From Rhodobacter sp. (GTDB lineage: Bacteria > Pseudomonadota > Alphaproteobacteria > Rhodobacterales > Rhodobacteraceae): a DNA stretch of 64,000 bases. Location of the stretch: assembly GCA_030065095.1 (NCBI GenBank), contig JASJDP010000025.1:1-64000 (forward strand), written 5' to 3'. The notes under the pieces are model-generated. The model did not search any database. It was not told where the DNA came from and was given only the letters and a program-made list of their open reading frames with translations. Shown here piece by piece: positions 28,338 to 37,273 of the stretch (its first letter is position 1; each line of letters begins with the position of its first letter). The position numbers and the translations under genes were made by a program.

Positions 28338-29444
28338 ATGACCGAGATTTTTCAGATGACCGACGATTTCGGTCCGGAAAAGGTCGTCCATATCAGCGAC
28401 CACGCGGCCGGGTTGCGGGCCATCGTGGTGATCGACAACACCGCCATCGGCCCCTCGGTCGGCGGCGTGCGCATGGCCCCCGACGTCACGCTCGAGGAAT
28501 GCGCGCGGCTGGCGCGGGCGATGAGCCTGAAGAACGCCGCGGCCGGCCTGCCCCACGGCGGCGGGAAATCCGTGATCACGGCGGATCCGGCGATGCCATT
28601 GCCGGAAAAGGCGGGGCTAATCCGCGCCTTTGCTCAGGCAATCGCCCAGCTCACCGACTACGTGCCTGGCCCGGACATGGGCACCAATGAAACCTGCATG
28701 GCCTGGATCCGCGACGAAATCGGCCGTGCCCTTGGCCTGCCGCGCGTGGTCGGGGGCATCCCATTGGATGAAATCGGGGCGACCGGCCTCGGCGTGGCGG
28801 CCGCGGCAAACGTGGCCGAGGAATTCACCGGCATCGCGCTGGACGGCGCGCGCGTGGCGATCCAGGGCTATGGCGCCGTCGGGCGGCATGCAGCCCGCTA
28901 CCTTGCGCAGGAAGGGGCGCGCATCGTCGCCGTGGCCGATTCCCGTGGCACCGCGCACCAGCCAGAGGGGTTCGACCTCTCACGCCTCGACGCATTGAAG
29001 GCCGACGGCCGAGCCGTGATCGACTACGCCGGTGCCGAGGCCGCCGACCGGGACGCCGTGATCACGGCCGACTGCGATATCCTCGTCCCCGCTGCCAGGC
29101 CCGACATCATCGACACCTCAAATGCCGGCGCGATCCGCGCCAAGCTGATCGTTCAGGGCGCCAATATCCCTGCGACGGAAGAGGCAGAGGCCGAGTTGCA
29201 CGACCGTGGCGTCATGGTGATTCCGGATTTCATTGCCAATGCGGGCGGCGTGATCTGTGCCTCGGTCGAGTATCGTGGCGGCACCGAGAGCCAGGCGATG
29301 ACGACGATCGCCGAGAAGATCCGAAAAAACACGCAAGAGGTTCTGAACGAAGTGCGCGCGCATGGGACCTTGCCGCGAGCCGCCGCCAACGCACTGGCCG
29401 AGTCGCGGCTGCGCGAGGCCATGGCGTTGCAGCGTGCATTCTGA
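28338..29444 (+). CDS. Leu/Glu/Phe/Val-type amino acid dehydrogenase
   Basis: 368 aa NAD-dependent dehydrogenase. Seen: RAIVVIDNTAIGPSVGGVRM, KNAAAGLPHGGGKSVI with the catalytic Lys region, GPDMGTNETCMAWI, the Rossmann motif IQGYGAVGRHAARYL, and NAGGVICASVEY. The length (368 aa, not about 450) and motifs fit leucine/phenylalanine/valine dehydrogenases rather than classical glutamate dehydrogenase. It follows E2 by 19 nt. It could deaminate branched-chain amino acids to feed the E1/E2 complex, duplicating or balancing the aminotransferase. ATG 28338 is chosen; an in-frame start at 28302 overlaps E2. Confidence 0.85.
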   Translation: MTEIFQMTDDFGPEKVVHISDHAAGLRAIVVIDNTAIGPSVGGVRMAPDVTLEECARLARAMSLKNAAAGLPHGGGKSVITADPAMPLPEKAGLIRAFAQAIAQLTDYVPGPDMGTNETCMAWIRDEIGRALGLPRVVGGIPLDEIGATGLGVAAAANVAEEFTGIALDGARVAIQGYGAVGRHAARYLAQEGARIVAVADSRGTAHQPEGFDLSRLDALKADGRAVIDYAGAEAADRDAVITADCDILVPAARPDIIDTSNAGAIRAKLIVQGANIPATEEAEAELHDRGVMVIPDFIANAGGVICASVEYRGGTESQAMTTIAEKIRKNTQEVLNEVRAHGTLPRAAANALAESRLREAMALQRAF

Positions 29445-29515
29445 CGCAAACTGCGTCCCGGCGAGATCCCTATGGCGGGAATACGGCGGATTTGACAGCG
29501 AAAAGGCCGCAGGTG

Positions 29516-31027
29516 ATGGATCAGACCGAGTTGGTGGAGTTTCTGAGCGATCCCTCGACACACGGATCGGATGCGCCCGTCGAGGTGATCACGACGCATT
29601 CGGCGCATGTCTTTCTGGTCGGCGACATCGCGTACAAGATCAAACGGGCGGTCAAGTACAACTACCTCGACTTCACGGCCCCGGAAACGCGCCGCGACAT
29701 CATCAAGCACGAACACAACCTGAATGCGCCGGCGGCACCCCGGATCTATGACCGGGTTGTCGCGATCACGCGCGAACCCTCCGGCGAACTGGCCCTGGAA
29801 GGCAGCGGAGAGCCAATCGAGTATGCCTTGCGGATGCACCGGTTCCCGCGCGAAGCCGAACTGACCTGGATCGCGGATGCCGGCAATCTGACAATCGAAA
29901 TTGCCGAGAAGCTCGGCACCACCACCGGCCGCTATCATGCCGCGGCCGAGACGCGCACGGCCGACGGCGCCGTCCTGATCAAGGAAATCGTCGAGGAACT
30001 GCACGAGGCCTTTACAGGCATGAAGGCCACGCTGGGCCACGACAGGCTGGCGGAGTATTTCGCGCGTACCGGGCGGATGTTCGAACGCGTCGCTTCGCTG
30101 CTGACCGAGCGCACCAAGCAGGGTTTCGTCCGGCGATGCCACGGCGATCTGCATCTGAAGAACCTCGTCATGATCAACGGCGAGCCGGTTCCGTTCGATG
30201 CTCTGGAATTCGACGAAAGGCTCGGGACCTGCGATGTCGCCTACGACCTTGCGTTCCTTGTCATGGATCTGCTGCACCGGGATTTGGACAACCAGGCGAA
30301 TGTCGTTCTGAACAGCTACCTTCGAACGACCACCGACTTCGCCGGTCTCGCTGCAATGCCGCTGTTCTTGAGCATTCGTGCCGCGATTCGATCGATGGTC
30401 GCGGTGCAGACCATGTCAGGCTCTGTGTCCGAAGAGATTGCAGAAGACGCGCGGAATTATCTTGATCAGGCGACTCGATTTCTCACGCCGGCGCCGCCGC
30501 GGCTCGTCGCTGTGGGCGGGGTATCGGGTACCGGAAAGACCACGGTCTCGGCGATGATCGCCCCGATCCTTGGCCCGGCCCCGGGGGCAGTACATCTGCG
30601 CAGCGATCTCGAGCGCAAGGCGCTCTTCGGTGTCGATCCGCTGGAGAAGTTGCCCGATGACGCCTATGCGCCGGATGTGAACGAAAAGGTCTATGCCCGG
30701 GTTCTGAGCCACGCCGAGGAAATCCTGCGGGCGCATCACAGCGTCATCGTCGACGCCACCTTTCTCGCGGAAGAACAGAGCGCCGCGATTCGTGCGCTCG
30801 CAGAGCGATCGGCTGCCGCGTTCGACGGTATCTGGCTTAGCGCAGATCCGGATATACTCGCGCGCCGGGTCGCGGACCGCACCGGCGATGCCTCGGATGC
30901 CGACGTCGCCGTGTTGCGCAAACAGCTGGACCGGCAAAAAAAGCCCGCGCTCTGGCAGGAAATCGACGCCGGCGGCGATCCGGAGACGGTCTTTGCCCTT
31001 GTCGAGGCCTGTCTCTTCACCGTCTAG
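29516..31027 (+). CDS. APH-like phosphotransferase fused to P-loop kinase (BAPAF-type)
   Basis: 503 aa two-domain protein. N-terminal half (about 1-320) is aminoglycoside phosphotransferase-like with the Brenner-type motif RRCHGDLHLKN and DALEFDERLGTCDVAYDLAF. C-terminal half (about 340-503) is a P-loop kinase with GGVSGTGKTTVS (Walker A), a lid LRSDLERKALFG, and VIVDATFL. Proteins of this architecture are widespread in Proteobacteria, often near stress genes, and have no settled substrate. ATG 29516 is chosen; a TTG at 29492 is possible. It follows the dehydrogenase by 71 nt, perhaps in the same transcript. Confidence 0.8.
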   Translation: MDQTELVEFLSDPSTHGSDAPVEVITTHSAHVFLVGDIAYKIKRAVKYNYLDFTAPETRRDIIKHEHNLNAPAAPRIYDRVVAITREPSGELALEGSGEPIEYALRMHRFPREAELTWIADAGNLTIEIAEKLGTTTGRYHAAAETRTADGAVLIKEIVEELHEAFTGMKATLGHDRLAEYFARTGRMFERVASLLTERTKQGFVRRCHGDLHLKNLVMINGEPVPFDALEFDERLGTCDVAYDLAFLVMDLLHRDLDNQANVVLNSYLRTTTDFAGLAAMPLFLSIRAAIRSMVAVQTMSGSVSEEIAEDARNYLDQATRFLTPAPPRLVAVGGVSGTGKTTVSAMIAPILGPAPGAVHLRSDLERKALFGVDPLEKLPDDAYAPDVNEKVYARVLSHAEEILRAHHSVIVDATFLAEEQSAAIRALAERSAAAFDGIWLSADPDILARRVADRTGDASDADVAVLRKQLDRQKKPALWQEIDAGGDPETVFALVEACLFTV

Positions 31028-31131
31028 CCGATCTCGCGGCCGGTTTTGGACGATGACCTTTCAGCCAGTCTGCACGGATCGATTGATCATCCAGCCTACG
31101 GCTCCGGCCGGGACCACCGGTCAGAACCGGA

Positions 31132-31968
31132 TCAGGCCAGCACGGCGCTGGCGTATTTCGCCAACGATTCGACCAGCAGGTAATGGTCCTCGTCCACCGA
31201 ATAGACGACCCCGTCCGGGAACTCCTCCCAGGGGTCGCCGGAAATCGGTTCCGAGGCGATCTCGACGGCACGGTAGTCCGTGCCAACCTCGTGATGCACA
31301 TGGGTCCGGCCGCAGATTTCGCAGGTGTAAACCTGCTCGCGCCGCAGATGCCACAGCGACCGCCCGAACCGCGACCCCGCCAATTCTTCGCCATCGGTCA
31401 GCACGATGTTCAACCCGATCCGCGCCCGCGGGTCCACGGCTTCGCACCATTGCCGAATCCGGTTCAGCCCGACCGCGACCAGCTCGCGCAGGTCCCTATC
31501 CGGGTGCCGCATCCTGAGCGACAGCAGAAAGTAGAACACGTGCTCGCTGTCGGTCGTCCCCTTGATATCGTTCTGAAAGAGCGGATCGATCTGCGGCATC
31601 ATCTGATCGCGCACGTCCAGAAAATGCGGAACCGTGCCGTTATGGGCAAAGATCCATTTGCCGTGGTGGAACGGATGGGTGTTCTCGATCGACGTCCCGC
31701 CGACCGTGGCGCGCCGCACATGGGCGACCACGGTATGGGCATAAACCCGCGCTGCCGTCTTCTTGAAATGCTCGCCGTGGAAGGCCGCCCAGGTCTGCTT
31801 TTCGATCAGCGGCAAGCCGTCGCGGTAATCGGCGACGCCCCAGCCGTGGCCGTTTGGCAGGCCTTCCTGATCCTCCTGGCTTTGTAGCATCAGCGCGTTC
31901 TGTGCATGAACCAGGCTGCATTCGACCCGCGTCGGTTCATTGGCGCTCATCGCGAAAAGGCGGCACAT
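31132..31968 (-). CDS. class II glutamine amidotransferase (YafJ-like)
   Basis: 278 aa. MCRLFAMSANEP exposes the N-terminal nucleophile Cys2 after Met removal, as in all Ntn-type glutaminases. HVRRATVGGTSIENTHPF and WIFAHNGTV are the glutamine-binding Arg and Asn-Gly oxyanion segments. TYTCEICGRTHVH-like CxxC near 215-225 may bind a metal. ATG 31966-31968 is fixed by the need for Cys2 and by GGGAG upstream. Divergent from the ATP-grasp-like gene with an FNR-type box exactly midway. YafJ-type proteins have no settled acceptor substrate. Converges with the kinase fusion. Confidence 0.85.
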   Translation of the reverse strand: MCRLFAMSANEPTRVECSLVHAQNALMLQSQEDQEGLPNGHGWGVADYRDGLPLIEKQTWAAFHGEHFKKTAARVYAHTVVAHVRRATVGGTSIENTHPFHHGKWIFAHNGTVPHFLDVRDQMMPQIDPLFQNDIKGTTDSEHVFYFLLSLRMRHPDRDLRELVAVGLNRIRQWCEAVDPRARIGLNIVLTDGEELAGSRFGRSLWHLRREQVYTCEICGRTHVHHEVGTDYRAVEIASEPISGDPWEEFPDGVVYSVDEDHYLLVESLAKYASAVLA

Positions 31969-32023
31969 GAAAGAACTCCCTTGAGACCGCACTTACCTTA
32001 GCGCCTTGGCGCAAGCCGGCACA

Positions 32024-32037
32024 TTGAGTGATATCAA
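32024..32037. promoter_or_regulatory. CRP/FNR-type box between amidotransferase and ATP-grasp genes
   Basis: TTGAG-TGAT-ATCAA. Its centre is 62.5 nt from the ATG of each flanking gene (31968 leftward, 32093 rightward), so one site could serve both promoters. Confidence 0.6.
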
Positions 32038-32092
32038 GGCGCAGCCAAACGATCGGACGCATAAAGGGCTGTCCAACGACGCGCAGAAGGGC

Positions 32093-33640
32093 ATGGCCAG
32101 ACCAGGGGAAATTCAACGCTTCAACACGCCCGAGGCTGCGGCATGCGGATCCGCCTTGAAGATCCGGCAGCGACGGCATCCGGAAATCAGCCCTGGCAGG
32201 CGGCGCCAGATCGATGATCTGGCAGTTGAAATCCGGGGCACCGAGCCGAAACTCGACGATCTCGGAGTGTTCGGGCCGGACGTCGCGAAAGGCTGTGGTC
32301 CTGGCCCGGGTGTTTGGTTCGGCGACACCGTGGAAATCCCACTGATGTCGCATGCGCCGGACAAGCGCTTTGATTATCGGATGGGATGGCTTGCAGGCCC
32401 GCAGGACGTCGTCGTCATCGGCGGGCCGGACTGCCCCGCGTTCGAAGCGTATCAGAGGACTGTCACCGGCAGCGTAGGATTGACCTACCTGAACGTCGAT
32501 CCCGCCAACGCCATGCCGCGCCGTGCGACGACGGCGATCTGCCTGCGCGATGTAAACTCCTTTGAGCGTCTGGAGGGCGTGGTGGCTGGCCGCATGGGCA
32601 CGACGCTGCACGCCCATTTGACCACCGGCACCATCTGGGCGCTTGCCTCGCGCCTTGCGCAAAAGATCCGAACCAAGGTGTTTGTTGCAGGCCCGCCGCC
32701 CCTGTTGTCACGGCGCTGCAACGACAAACTCTGGTTCGGGGGGGTGGTGAAGCGCCTGCTCGGGGCCGGCGCCACGCCGCCGAAACGTGCCGCCTTTTCC
32801 GCCGCGGCCCTGACCCGGCAGGTCGCGGACCTGGCAAAAAAATGGGACCGAATCGTCGTCAAGGTGCCCGACAGCGCAGGTTCGGCGGGCAATTTCGTCA
32901 TCCATGCGCACGATGTCCGGGACATTGGCGCGCGTGCCCTGTTCAAACGATTGCGGGACGCCCTTCCGAAAAACGGCCGCGCGCCACGCTTCCCGATGCT
33001 GGTCGAGGTCTGGGACGCCAACGTGCTGACCAGCCCGTCCGTGCAGACCTGGATCCCATCGCCCGAGGATGGGCCGCCGATCATCGAGGGCGTCTTCGAA
33101 CAGATCCTGAGTGGCGAAACGGCCGCCTTCGCGGGCGCGGCCGAAGCGGATCTTCCGCGCCACATCGACGACTCGTTGAGTACCGGTGCGATGGAGCTTG
33201 CCATGGTGCTGCAACGTCTTGGCTATTTCGGCCGCTGCAGCTTTGATGCACTGGTAACGGGCGCCAACAGCCATGTCGGCGCCATTCACTGGATCGAATG
33301 CAATGCGCGCTGGGGCGGTGTTTCGGTCCCGATGTCTCTGGTGAACCGGCTGGCCGGAGCGGACCGGGCGCCGCCGTTCGTGATCGTTCAAAACGACAGC
33401 GATCCGTTTCGGCCGTTTCCCTTTGCTGCGGCCGTACAGGAATTCTCGAACCTCGCGCCGGCGCCCGATCTTCGGTCCGGTGTGCTGTTCCTAAGCCCGA
33501 ACCTAATGGAAGCCGGGACCGGGTGCCACTTTCTATCCTTCGGAACAGACGCAAAGGCGGCTGAACGACAAGCCAAGGCCGCGCTGCACCGGCTGTCTTG
33601 CTCGGAGCGATGTACGGCGCCCACGCGGGCGAGAACGTGA
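32093..33640 (+). CDS. ATP-grasp-like ligase of unknown substrate
   Basis: 515 aa from ATG 32093. The C-terminal two thirds look ATP-grasp-like: a lysine-containing strand WDRIVVKVPDSAGSAGNFVIHAHDV, a later PIIEGVFEQIL, and the metal-binding end GRCSFDALV...HWIECNARWGGVSVPMSL, where E and N are the expected Mg ligands. The preceding segment (LAGPQDVVVIGG...) resembles the pre-ATP-grasp domain of PGM1-like peptide ligases. The first about 80 residues are not recognised. The frame is open from TTG 32006, but the FNR-type box at 32024-32037 implies a start downstream, and another ATG lies at 32345. Together with the divergent amidotransferase this suggests amide/peptide-bond chemistry on an unknown small molecule (inference). 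Confidence 0.65.
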   Translation: MARPGEIQRFNTPEAAACGSALKIRQRRHPEISPGRRRQIDDLAVEIRGTEPKLDDLGVFGPDVAKGCGPGPGVWFGDTVEIPLMSHAPDKRFDYRMGWLAGPQDVVVIGGPDCPAFEAYQRTVTGSVGLTYLNVDPANAMPRRATTAICLRDVNSFERLEGVVAGRMGTTLHAHLTTGTIWALASRLAQKIRTKVFVAGPPPLLSRRCNDKLWFGGVVKRLLGAGATPPKRAAFSAAALTRQVADLAKKWDRIVVKVPDSAGSAGNFVIHAHDVRDIGARALFKRLRDALPKNGRAPRFPMLVEVWDANVLTSPSVQTWIPSPEDGPPIIEGVFEQILSGETAAFAGAAEADLPRHIDDSLSTGAMELAMVLQRLGYFGRCSFDALVTGANSHVGAIHWIECNARWGGVSVPMSLVNRLAGADRAPPFVIVQNDSDPFRPFPFAAAVQEFSNLAPAPDLRSGVLFLSPNLMEAGTGCHFLSFGTDAKAAERQAKAALHRLSCSERCTAPTRART

Positions 33641-33654
33641 AACGCGGATTGCCT

Positions 33655-33668
33655 TTGACGTGAATCAA
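33655..33668. promoter_or_regulatory. CRP/FNR-type box upstream of hsp20
   Basis: TTGAC-GTGA-ATCAA, centre 67.5 nt before the Hsp20 ATG. A TTTGAT element at about 33696 would be a fitting -10. Confidence 0.6.
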
Positions 33669-33728
33669 TGCGCTGGCCGGTGTCCGGTGCAAGTCTTTGA
33701 TGCTTGAACGAAACTGGGAGACCGCAAG

Positions 33729-34214
33729 ATGGATTACCGGGATTGGCTGCCGACGTCCTGGCTGGGCGACAAGGACGACGAAGACACTCCGTTCGGCGCA
33801 CTGCGCAAACAGATCGACACGCTGTTCGAGGATTTCGACAAGGGATTTCCGAACCGGGCGGGATCGTTCAGCGTGCGCTCGAACGTCAGCGAGACCGGCG
33901 ACGCGGTCTGCATCACGGCCGAGCTTCCCGGGGTCGAGCTTGACGACATCGACGTCTCGGTGACCGGGAACCGGATCACCGTCAAGGGCGAGAAGAAGTC
34001 GGAGAAGGAGGAAAAGGGGGAAGAGGAAGGCCGGCAGTTTCACCGGGTCGAGCGTAGCTCGGGCTCGTTCTTCCGGTCGATGACGCTGCCGTTCGACATT
34101 GATCCCGACTCGGTGCAGGCGGACACGAAGGACGGTGTGCTGACCGTGACCGTCCCGAAGCCACCGGAAGCCGTTCAAAAAACCAAGAAGATCGCGATCA
34201 CGAAATCCGAGTAG
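33729..34214 (+). CDS. Hsp20 / alpha-crystallin small heat-shock protein
   Basis: 161 aa ATP-independent holdase chaperone. Alpha-crystallin domain about residues 45-150: FSVRSNVSETGDAVCITAELPGVELDDIDVSV, a lysine/glutamate-rich loop (KKSEKEEKGEEE), RSFFRSMTLPFDID-like segment, and the DGVLTVTVPK signature. The C-terminal IxI-like anchor reads KKIAITKS. The ATG has GGGAG upstream. No ROSE-like thermosensor leader was noticed; instead an FNR-type box precedes it, so control by oxygen/redox state is more likely than by heat alone. Confidence 0.93.
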   Translation: MDYRDWLPTSWLGDKDDEDTPFGALRKQIDTLFEDFDKGFPNRAGSFSVRSNVSETGDAVCITAELPGVELDDIDVSVTGNRITVKGEKKSEKEEKGEEEGRQFHRVERSSGSFFRSMTLPFDIDPDSVQADTKDGVLTVTVPKPPEAVQKTKKIAITKSE

Positions 34215-34275
34215 ACCGGCGATACCACATCATCGCCGCCGGACCGCGCGTCGCAAAGCAGCGAAAGGACAGCCC

Positions 34276-34995
34276 ATGTGCTGGAATGCGACCGCCTCGG
34301 TGGCGATGGTAGGCTTTGGCGGCGCCGCGGTTGCCGTTGCCGTGATGCGGCGAGAGCCCCGGGCGATCTGGCTGACGCTGGCCTATTTCACGGCGATGGA
34401 GGGGCTGCAGGCTTCGGGCTATGCCGTCATCGACGAGTGCGGGACCCTGGGCAACCGGACGATCACGCAGCTCTCGTACCTGCACATCGTGTTTCAGCCG
34501 CTGATCCTGAACGGCTTCGCCATGGCGATCGCGCCCGCGCCGGTTTCGTGGCGCGTGCAGCGCCGGGTCTATGGCGTGGCGGCGGTCTGCTCGGCGCTGA
34601 TGCTCCTGCGGCTCGTGCCCTTCGACTGGGCGGGACCGTGCATCGCGGGGACCTCGCTTTGCGCAGAGGCATTCTGCACGGTGTCGGGCAATTGGCACAT
34701 CGCCTGGCAGGTGCCGCTCAACGGGCTTTATCGCCCGCTTTCCGCTCTGGCGGGCATGCCAGTCGAATTCCCAGACTACTTCATCGCGGTCTTCGTCCTG
34801 CCGCTTTTTTACGGCGCCTGGAGGTTCGCCCTGCTGCACCTGCTGGCCGGGCCGGTCCTGGCCTGGACACTGACATCGAATCCCGACGAGATGCCGGCCG
34901 TCTGGTGCCTGTTCTCGATCGGCATCCTGCTGATCGGCCTCAGCCCTTTCATCCGGCACCAGGTTATGGGCGCGCATCGACCCGCGGTGGCCTAG
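34276..34995 (+). CDS. DUF5765-like integral membrane protein
   Basis: 239 aa, about seven membrane helices, starting MCWNATASVAMVGFGG, a very characteristic N terminus of a conserved family of unknown function (DUF5765 by memory). Conserved cysteines lie in VIDECGTLGN, GPCIAGTSLCAEAFCT. Histidines in SYLHIVFQP and GNWHIAW could bind metal or heme, but nothing proves this. 61 nt after hsp20 and convergent with ftsH; probably in the hsp20 transcript. Confidence 0.7.
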   Translation: MCWNATASVAMVGFGGAAVAVAVMRREPRAIWLTLAYFTAMEGLQASGYAVIDECGTLGNRTITQLSYLHIVFQPLILNGFAMAIAPAPVSWRVQRRVYGVAAVCSALMLLRLVPFDWAGPCIAGTSLCAEAFCTVSGNWHIAWQVPLNGLYRPLSALAGMPVEFPDYFIAVFVLPLFYGAWRFALLHLLAGPVLAWTLTSNPDEMPAVWCLFSIGILLIGLSPFIRHQVMGAHRPAVA

Positions 34996-35030
34996 CGCTG
35001 ACGAATAGACCCAGGCAATCGCGGCACCGT

Positions 35031-36935
35031 TCACCGCACGGGCGGTATCTTGCCAACTCCGCTGTTTGGCCGCTTCAGCGGCGTCACCTTGCTGTCGGGA
35101 TCGAGACAGCGCTGGATTTCCTCGAAGTCGAGGGTCTCCTTTTCCTCGAGGCGGGTGATCAACGCCTCGACGCGCGGCCGGTGATCTTTCAGGATCTTCG
35201 TGGCCTGTACCTCGGCTTCCTTGAGCAGATCGATCACCGCCGTGTCGACCAAAGCCGCCGTCGCATCGGCGAAATCCCGCGGCTGCGCAATCGACTGGCC
35301 GAGGAACGGATGTTCCTGGCTTTGCCGCAAGTCGATCGGTCCCAGATCGTCGGTCATGCCCCATCGGGCCACCATCGACCGCGCCAGGTCGGTTGCGCGC
35401 CGGATGTCGTCATCGGCACCTGAACTGACAGTCCCCACGAACAGGCGTTCGGCCGTCCTGCCTGCAAGAAACGTGACGAGTTGTCCGCGCAGATAATCCT
35501 CGTCAAGCGTATGCCGTTCGCTTTCCGGCAGCATATGCGTGCCGCCAAGCGCGTGGCCCCGCGGAATGATCGTGACCTTGTGGAGCGGATCGGCACCGGG
35601 CGTGTAATAGGCCGCCGCCGTGTGCCCGGCCTCGTGAACGGCCAGCCGGTGCTTTTCCTCCGGCCTGATCGCCAGCGAGCGAACCGTGCCCATCATCACC
35701 TTGTCGCGCGCCTCTTCCAGATCGTCGCGGATTATCAATGTGCCGTCGCGCCGCGCTGCGGTGATCGCCGCCTCGTTCAACAGGTTCTTCAGATCGGCGC
35801 CGGAAAACCCCGGCGTGCCCGCAGCCATCGCGTCGAGATCGCCGGTATCCTCCAGTGGCAACTCTTTGGCATGGATATCCAGGATCGCGCGGCGGGCCTT
35901 CCTGTCCGGTAAGTTGAGCGTGACATGCCGGTCGAACCGTCCGGGGCGCAACAGGGCGGGATCCAGCACGTCGGGCCGGTTCGTGGCCGCCAGCACCACC
36001 ACCGCCTCGCGCCCACCGAACCCGTCAAGCTCGGCCAGGATCTGGTTCAACGTCTGCTCGCGCTCGTCATGCCCACCGCCCAGGCCCGTGCCGCGCGTGC
36101 GGCCGATGCTGTCGAGTTCGTCGATGAAGATGATCGAGGGCGCCGCCTTGCGCGCCGCCTCGAACATTTTGCGCACCCGACCCGCACCGACGCCGACGAA
36201 GATCTCGATGAACTCGGACCCGGAGGTGGAGAAGAAGGGCACGTCGGCCTCCCCTGCCAGCGCCTTGGCAAGCAAGGTCTTGCCCGTGCCCGGCGGGCCG
36301 ACCAGCAGAACGCCATGCGGCACCTCTGCGCCGACGCGGTGGAACCGTTCCGGATCGCGCAGAAAATCAACGAGTTCCGCTACCTCCCGCTTGGCTTGGT
36401 CCTGCCCGGCAACATCGTCGAACGTCACCTTCTGAGCCGGTGCGGTGGGTTTGGCGAACCGCCCGCCAAGCAGCCCGCCGGTGACGCCGCCCGGGCCGCC
36501 GGCAATGCCGCCCATCATCCGCCGCTGCAGCCAGAGATAGAAGCCGAGGATCAGGATCCATGGCAGGATGTAGGCCAGTATCGAGACATCCGCCGGCTCC
36601 TGCGCGCGAACTTCGACGCCCTGCTGTTCCAGGAGGCTCAGCAACTCCGGATCGCCCTGTGCGGGGATCACCGCGCGAAACGACGTTGCGCCCGTCTCGT
36701 CGGACGCCTCCGTCGTCACAACAACCGCATGTTCCTCGAATTCGGCCGAGACGACAGCGCCGTCCCGGATCATTTGCTTGATTTCGCTGTATGGCAGCTG
36801 CGACTGACCCGCCTCCGGATCCACCAGAAGGCCCATCGCTGCGATCGACAGAAGAAAGGCCGCGATCAAAGCCCAGATCGCCCATTGCGGCCCGTTCGGA
36901 CCTCCGGTTCGGTCAGGTTCGCGGTTCCTGGGCAT
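35031..36935 (-). CDS. ftsH: FtsH-type membrane AAA+ zinc protease
   Basis: 634 aa. N-terminal membrane helix (about 18-37), a periplasmic domain (about 40-115), second helix (about 117-137), AAA+ domain with Walker A GPPGTGKT (213-220), Walker B IIFIDELDSIG, arginine-finger region LLRPGRFDR, then the metalloprotease HEAGH (434-438) with the third ligand Asp in the GADDDIRRATDLA region. A Gly-rich linker GGIAGGPGGVTGGLLGG follows helix 2. Its setting among stress genes and an FNR-type box rather than next to tilS/hpt suggests an accessory second FtsH copy (inference). Acts on damaged membrane and cytosolic proteins. Confidence 0.93.
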   Translation of the reverse strand: MPRNREPDRTGGPNGPQWAIWALIAAFLLSIAAMGLLVDPEAGQSQLPYSEIKQMIRDGAVVSAEFEEHAVVVTTEASDETGATSFRAVIPAQGDPELLSLLEQQGVEVRAQEPADVSILAYILPWILILGFYLWLQRRMMGGIAGGPGGVTGGLLGGRFAKPTAPAQKVTFDDVAGQDQAKREVAELVDFLRDPERFHRVGAEVPHGVLLVGPPGTGKTLLAKALAGEADVPFFSTSGSEFIEIFVGVGAGRVRKMFEAARKAAPSIIFIDELDSIGRTRGTGLGGGHDEREQTLNQILAELDGFGGREAVVVLAATNRPDVLDPALLRPGRFDRHVTLNLPDRKARRAILDIHAKELPLEDTGDLDAMAAGTPGFSGADLKNLLNEAAITAARRDGTLIIRDDLEEARDKVMMGTVRSLAIRPEEKHRLAVHEAGHTAAAYYTPGADPLHKVTIIPRGHALGGTHMLPESERHTLDEDYLRGQLVTFLAGRTAERLFVGTVSSGADDDIRRATDLARSMVARWGMTDDLGPIDLRQSQEHPFLGQSIAQPRDFADATAALVDTAVIDLLKEAEVQATKILKDHRPRVEALITRLEEKETLDFEEIQRCLDPDSKVTPLKRPNSGVGKIPPVR

Positions 36936-36993
36936 GATGGCGACTCTCGTCTTGCGATTGATCCATCTCTAGTGGCAGGCGCGGCTTCGGTCG

Positions 36994-37007
36994 TTGACGC
37001 AAGTCAA
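36994..37007. promoter_or_regulatory. CRP/FNR-type box upstream of ftsH
   Basis: TTGAC-GCAA-GTCAA, perfectly symmetrical half sites. The centre is 65.5 nt upstream of the ftsH ATG. Confidence 0.6.
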
Positions 37008-37200
37008 TAGCGCCGGCGCGTTGAGCGCCGCGAAACCCGCTCGACGCGAGTTGGGCACGACGGCCCGGACACGGCCCGGCGGACTGTTGGCATTGGCTTG
37101 CGCAAGAAGTCGCCATGCCGGCGCAGCACGACATCCGGGTCCAGCGCGTCATTGCGGTGTCCGAGACTGCGACCGTGGAGGACGAGCACCTCACCGCACT

Positions 37201-37214
37201 TTGCGCGACATCAA
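37201..37214. promoter_or_regulatory. degenerate CRP/FNR-type box upstream of the small acidic protein
   Basis: TTGCG-CGAC-ATCAA, two mismatches in the first half site, but the centre is 66.5 nt before GTG 37274, the same spacing as the better sites nearby. Confidence 0.35.
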
Positions 37215-37273
37215 GGTGTATCGGCACCACCGGTGGTAACCTGAAAATTGAAGACTGCGGCGCATAGGAGGTA

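Larger units (their letters stand above)
36936..37273. other. ftsH / small acidic protein divergent spacer
   Basis: About 340 bases, no credible gene. It contains two FNR-type sites, at 36994-37007 and 37201-37214, each about 66 nt from the start of the adjoining gene. Confidence 0.55.

Noticed and set aside
32006-32092. TTG start for the ATP-grasp-like gene at 32006
   Set aside because: It lacks a ribosome binding site and would place the FNR-type box inside the coding region.
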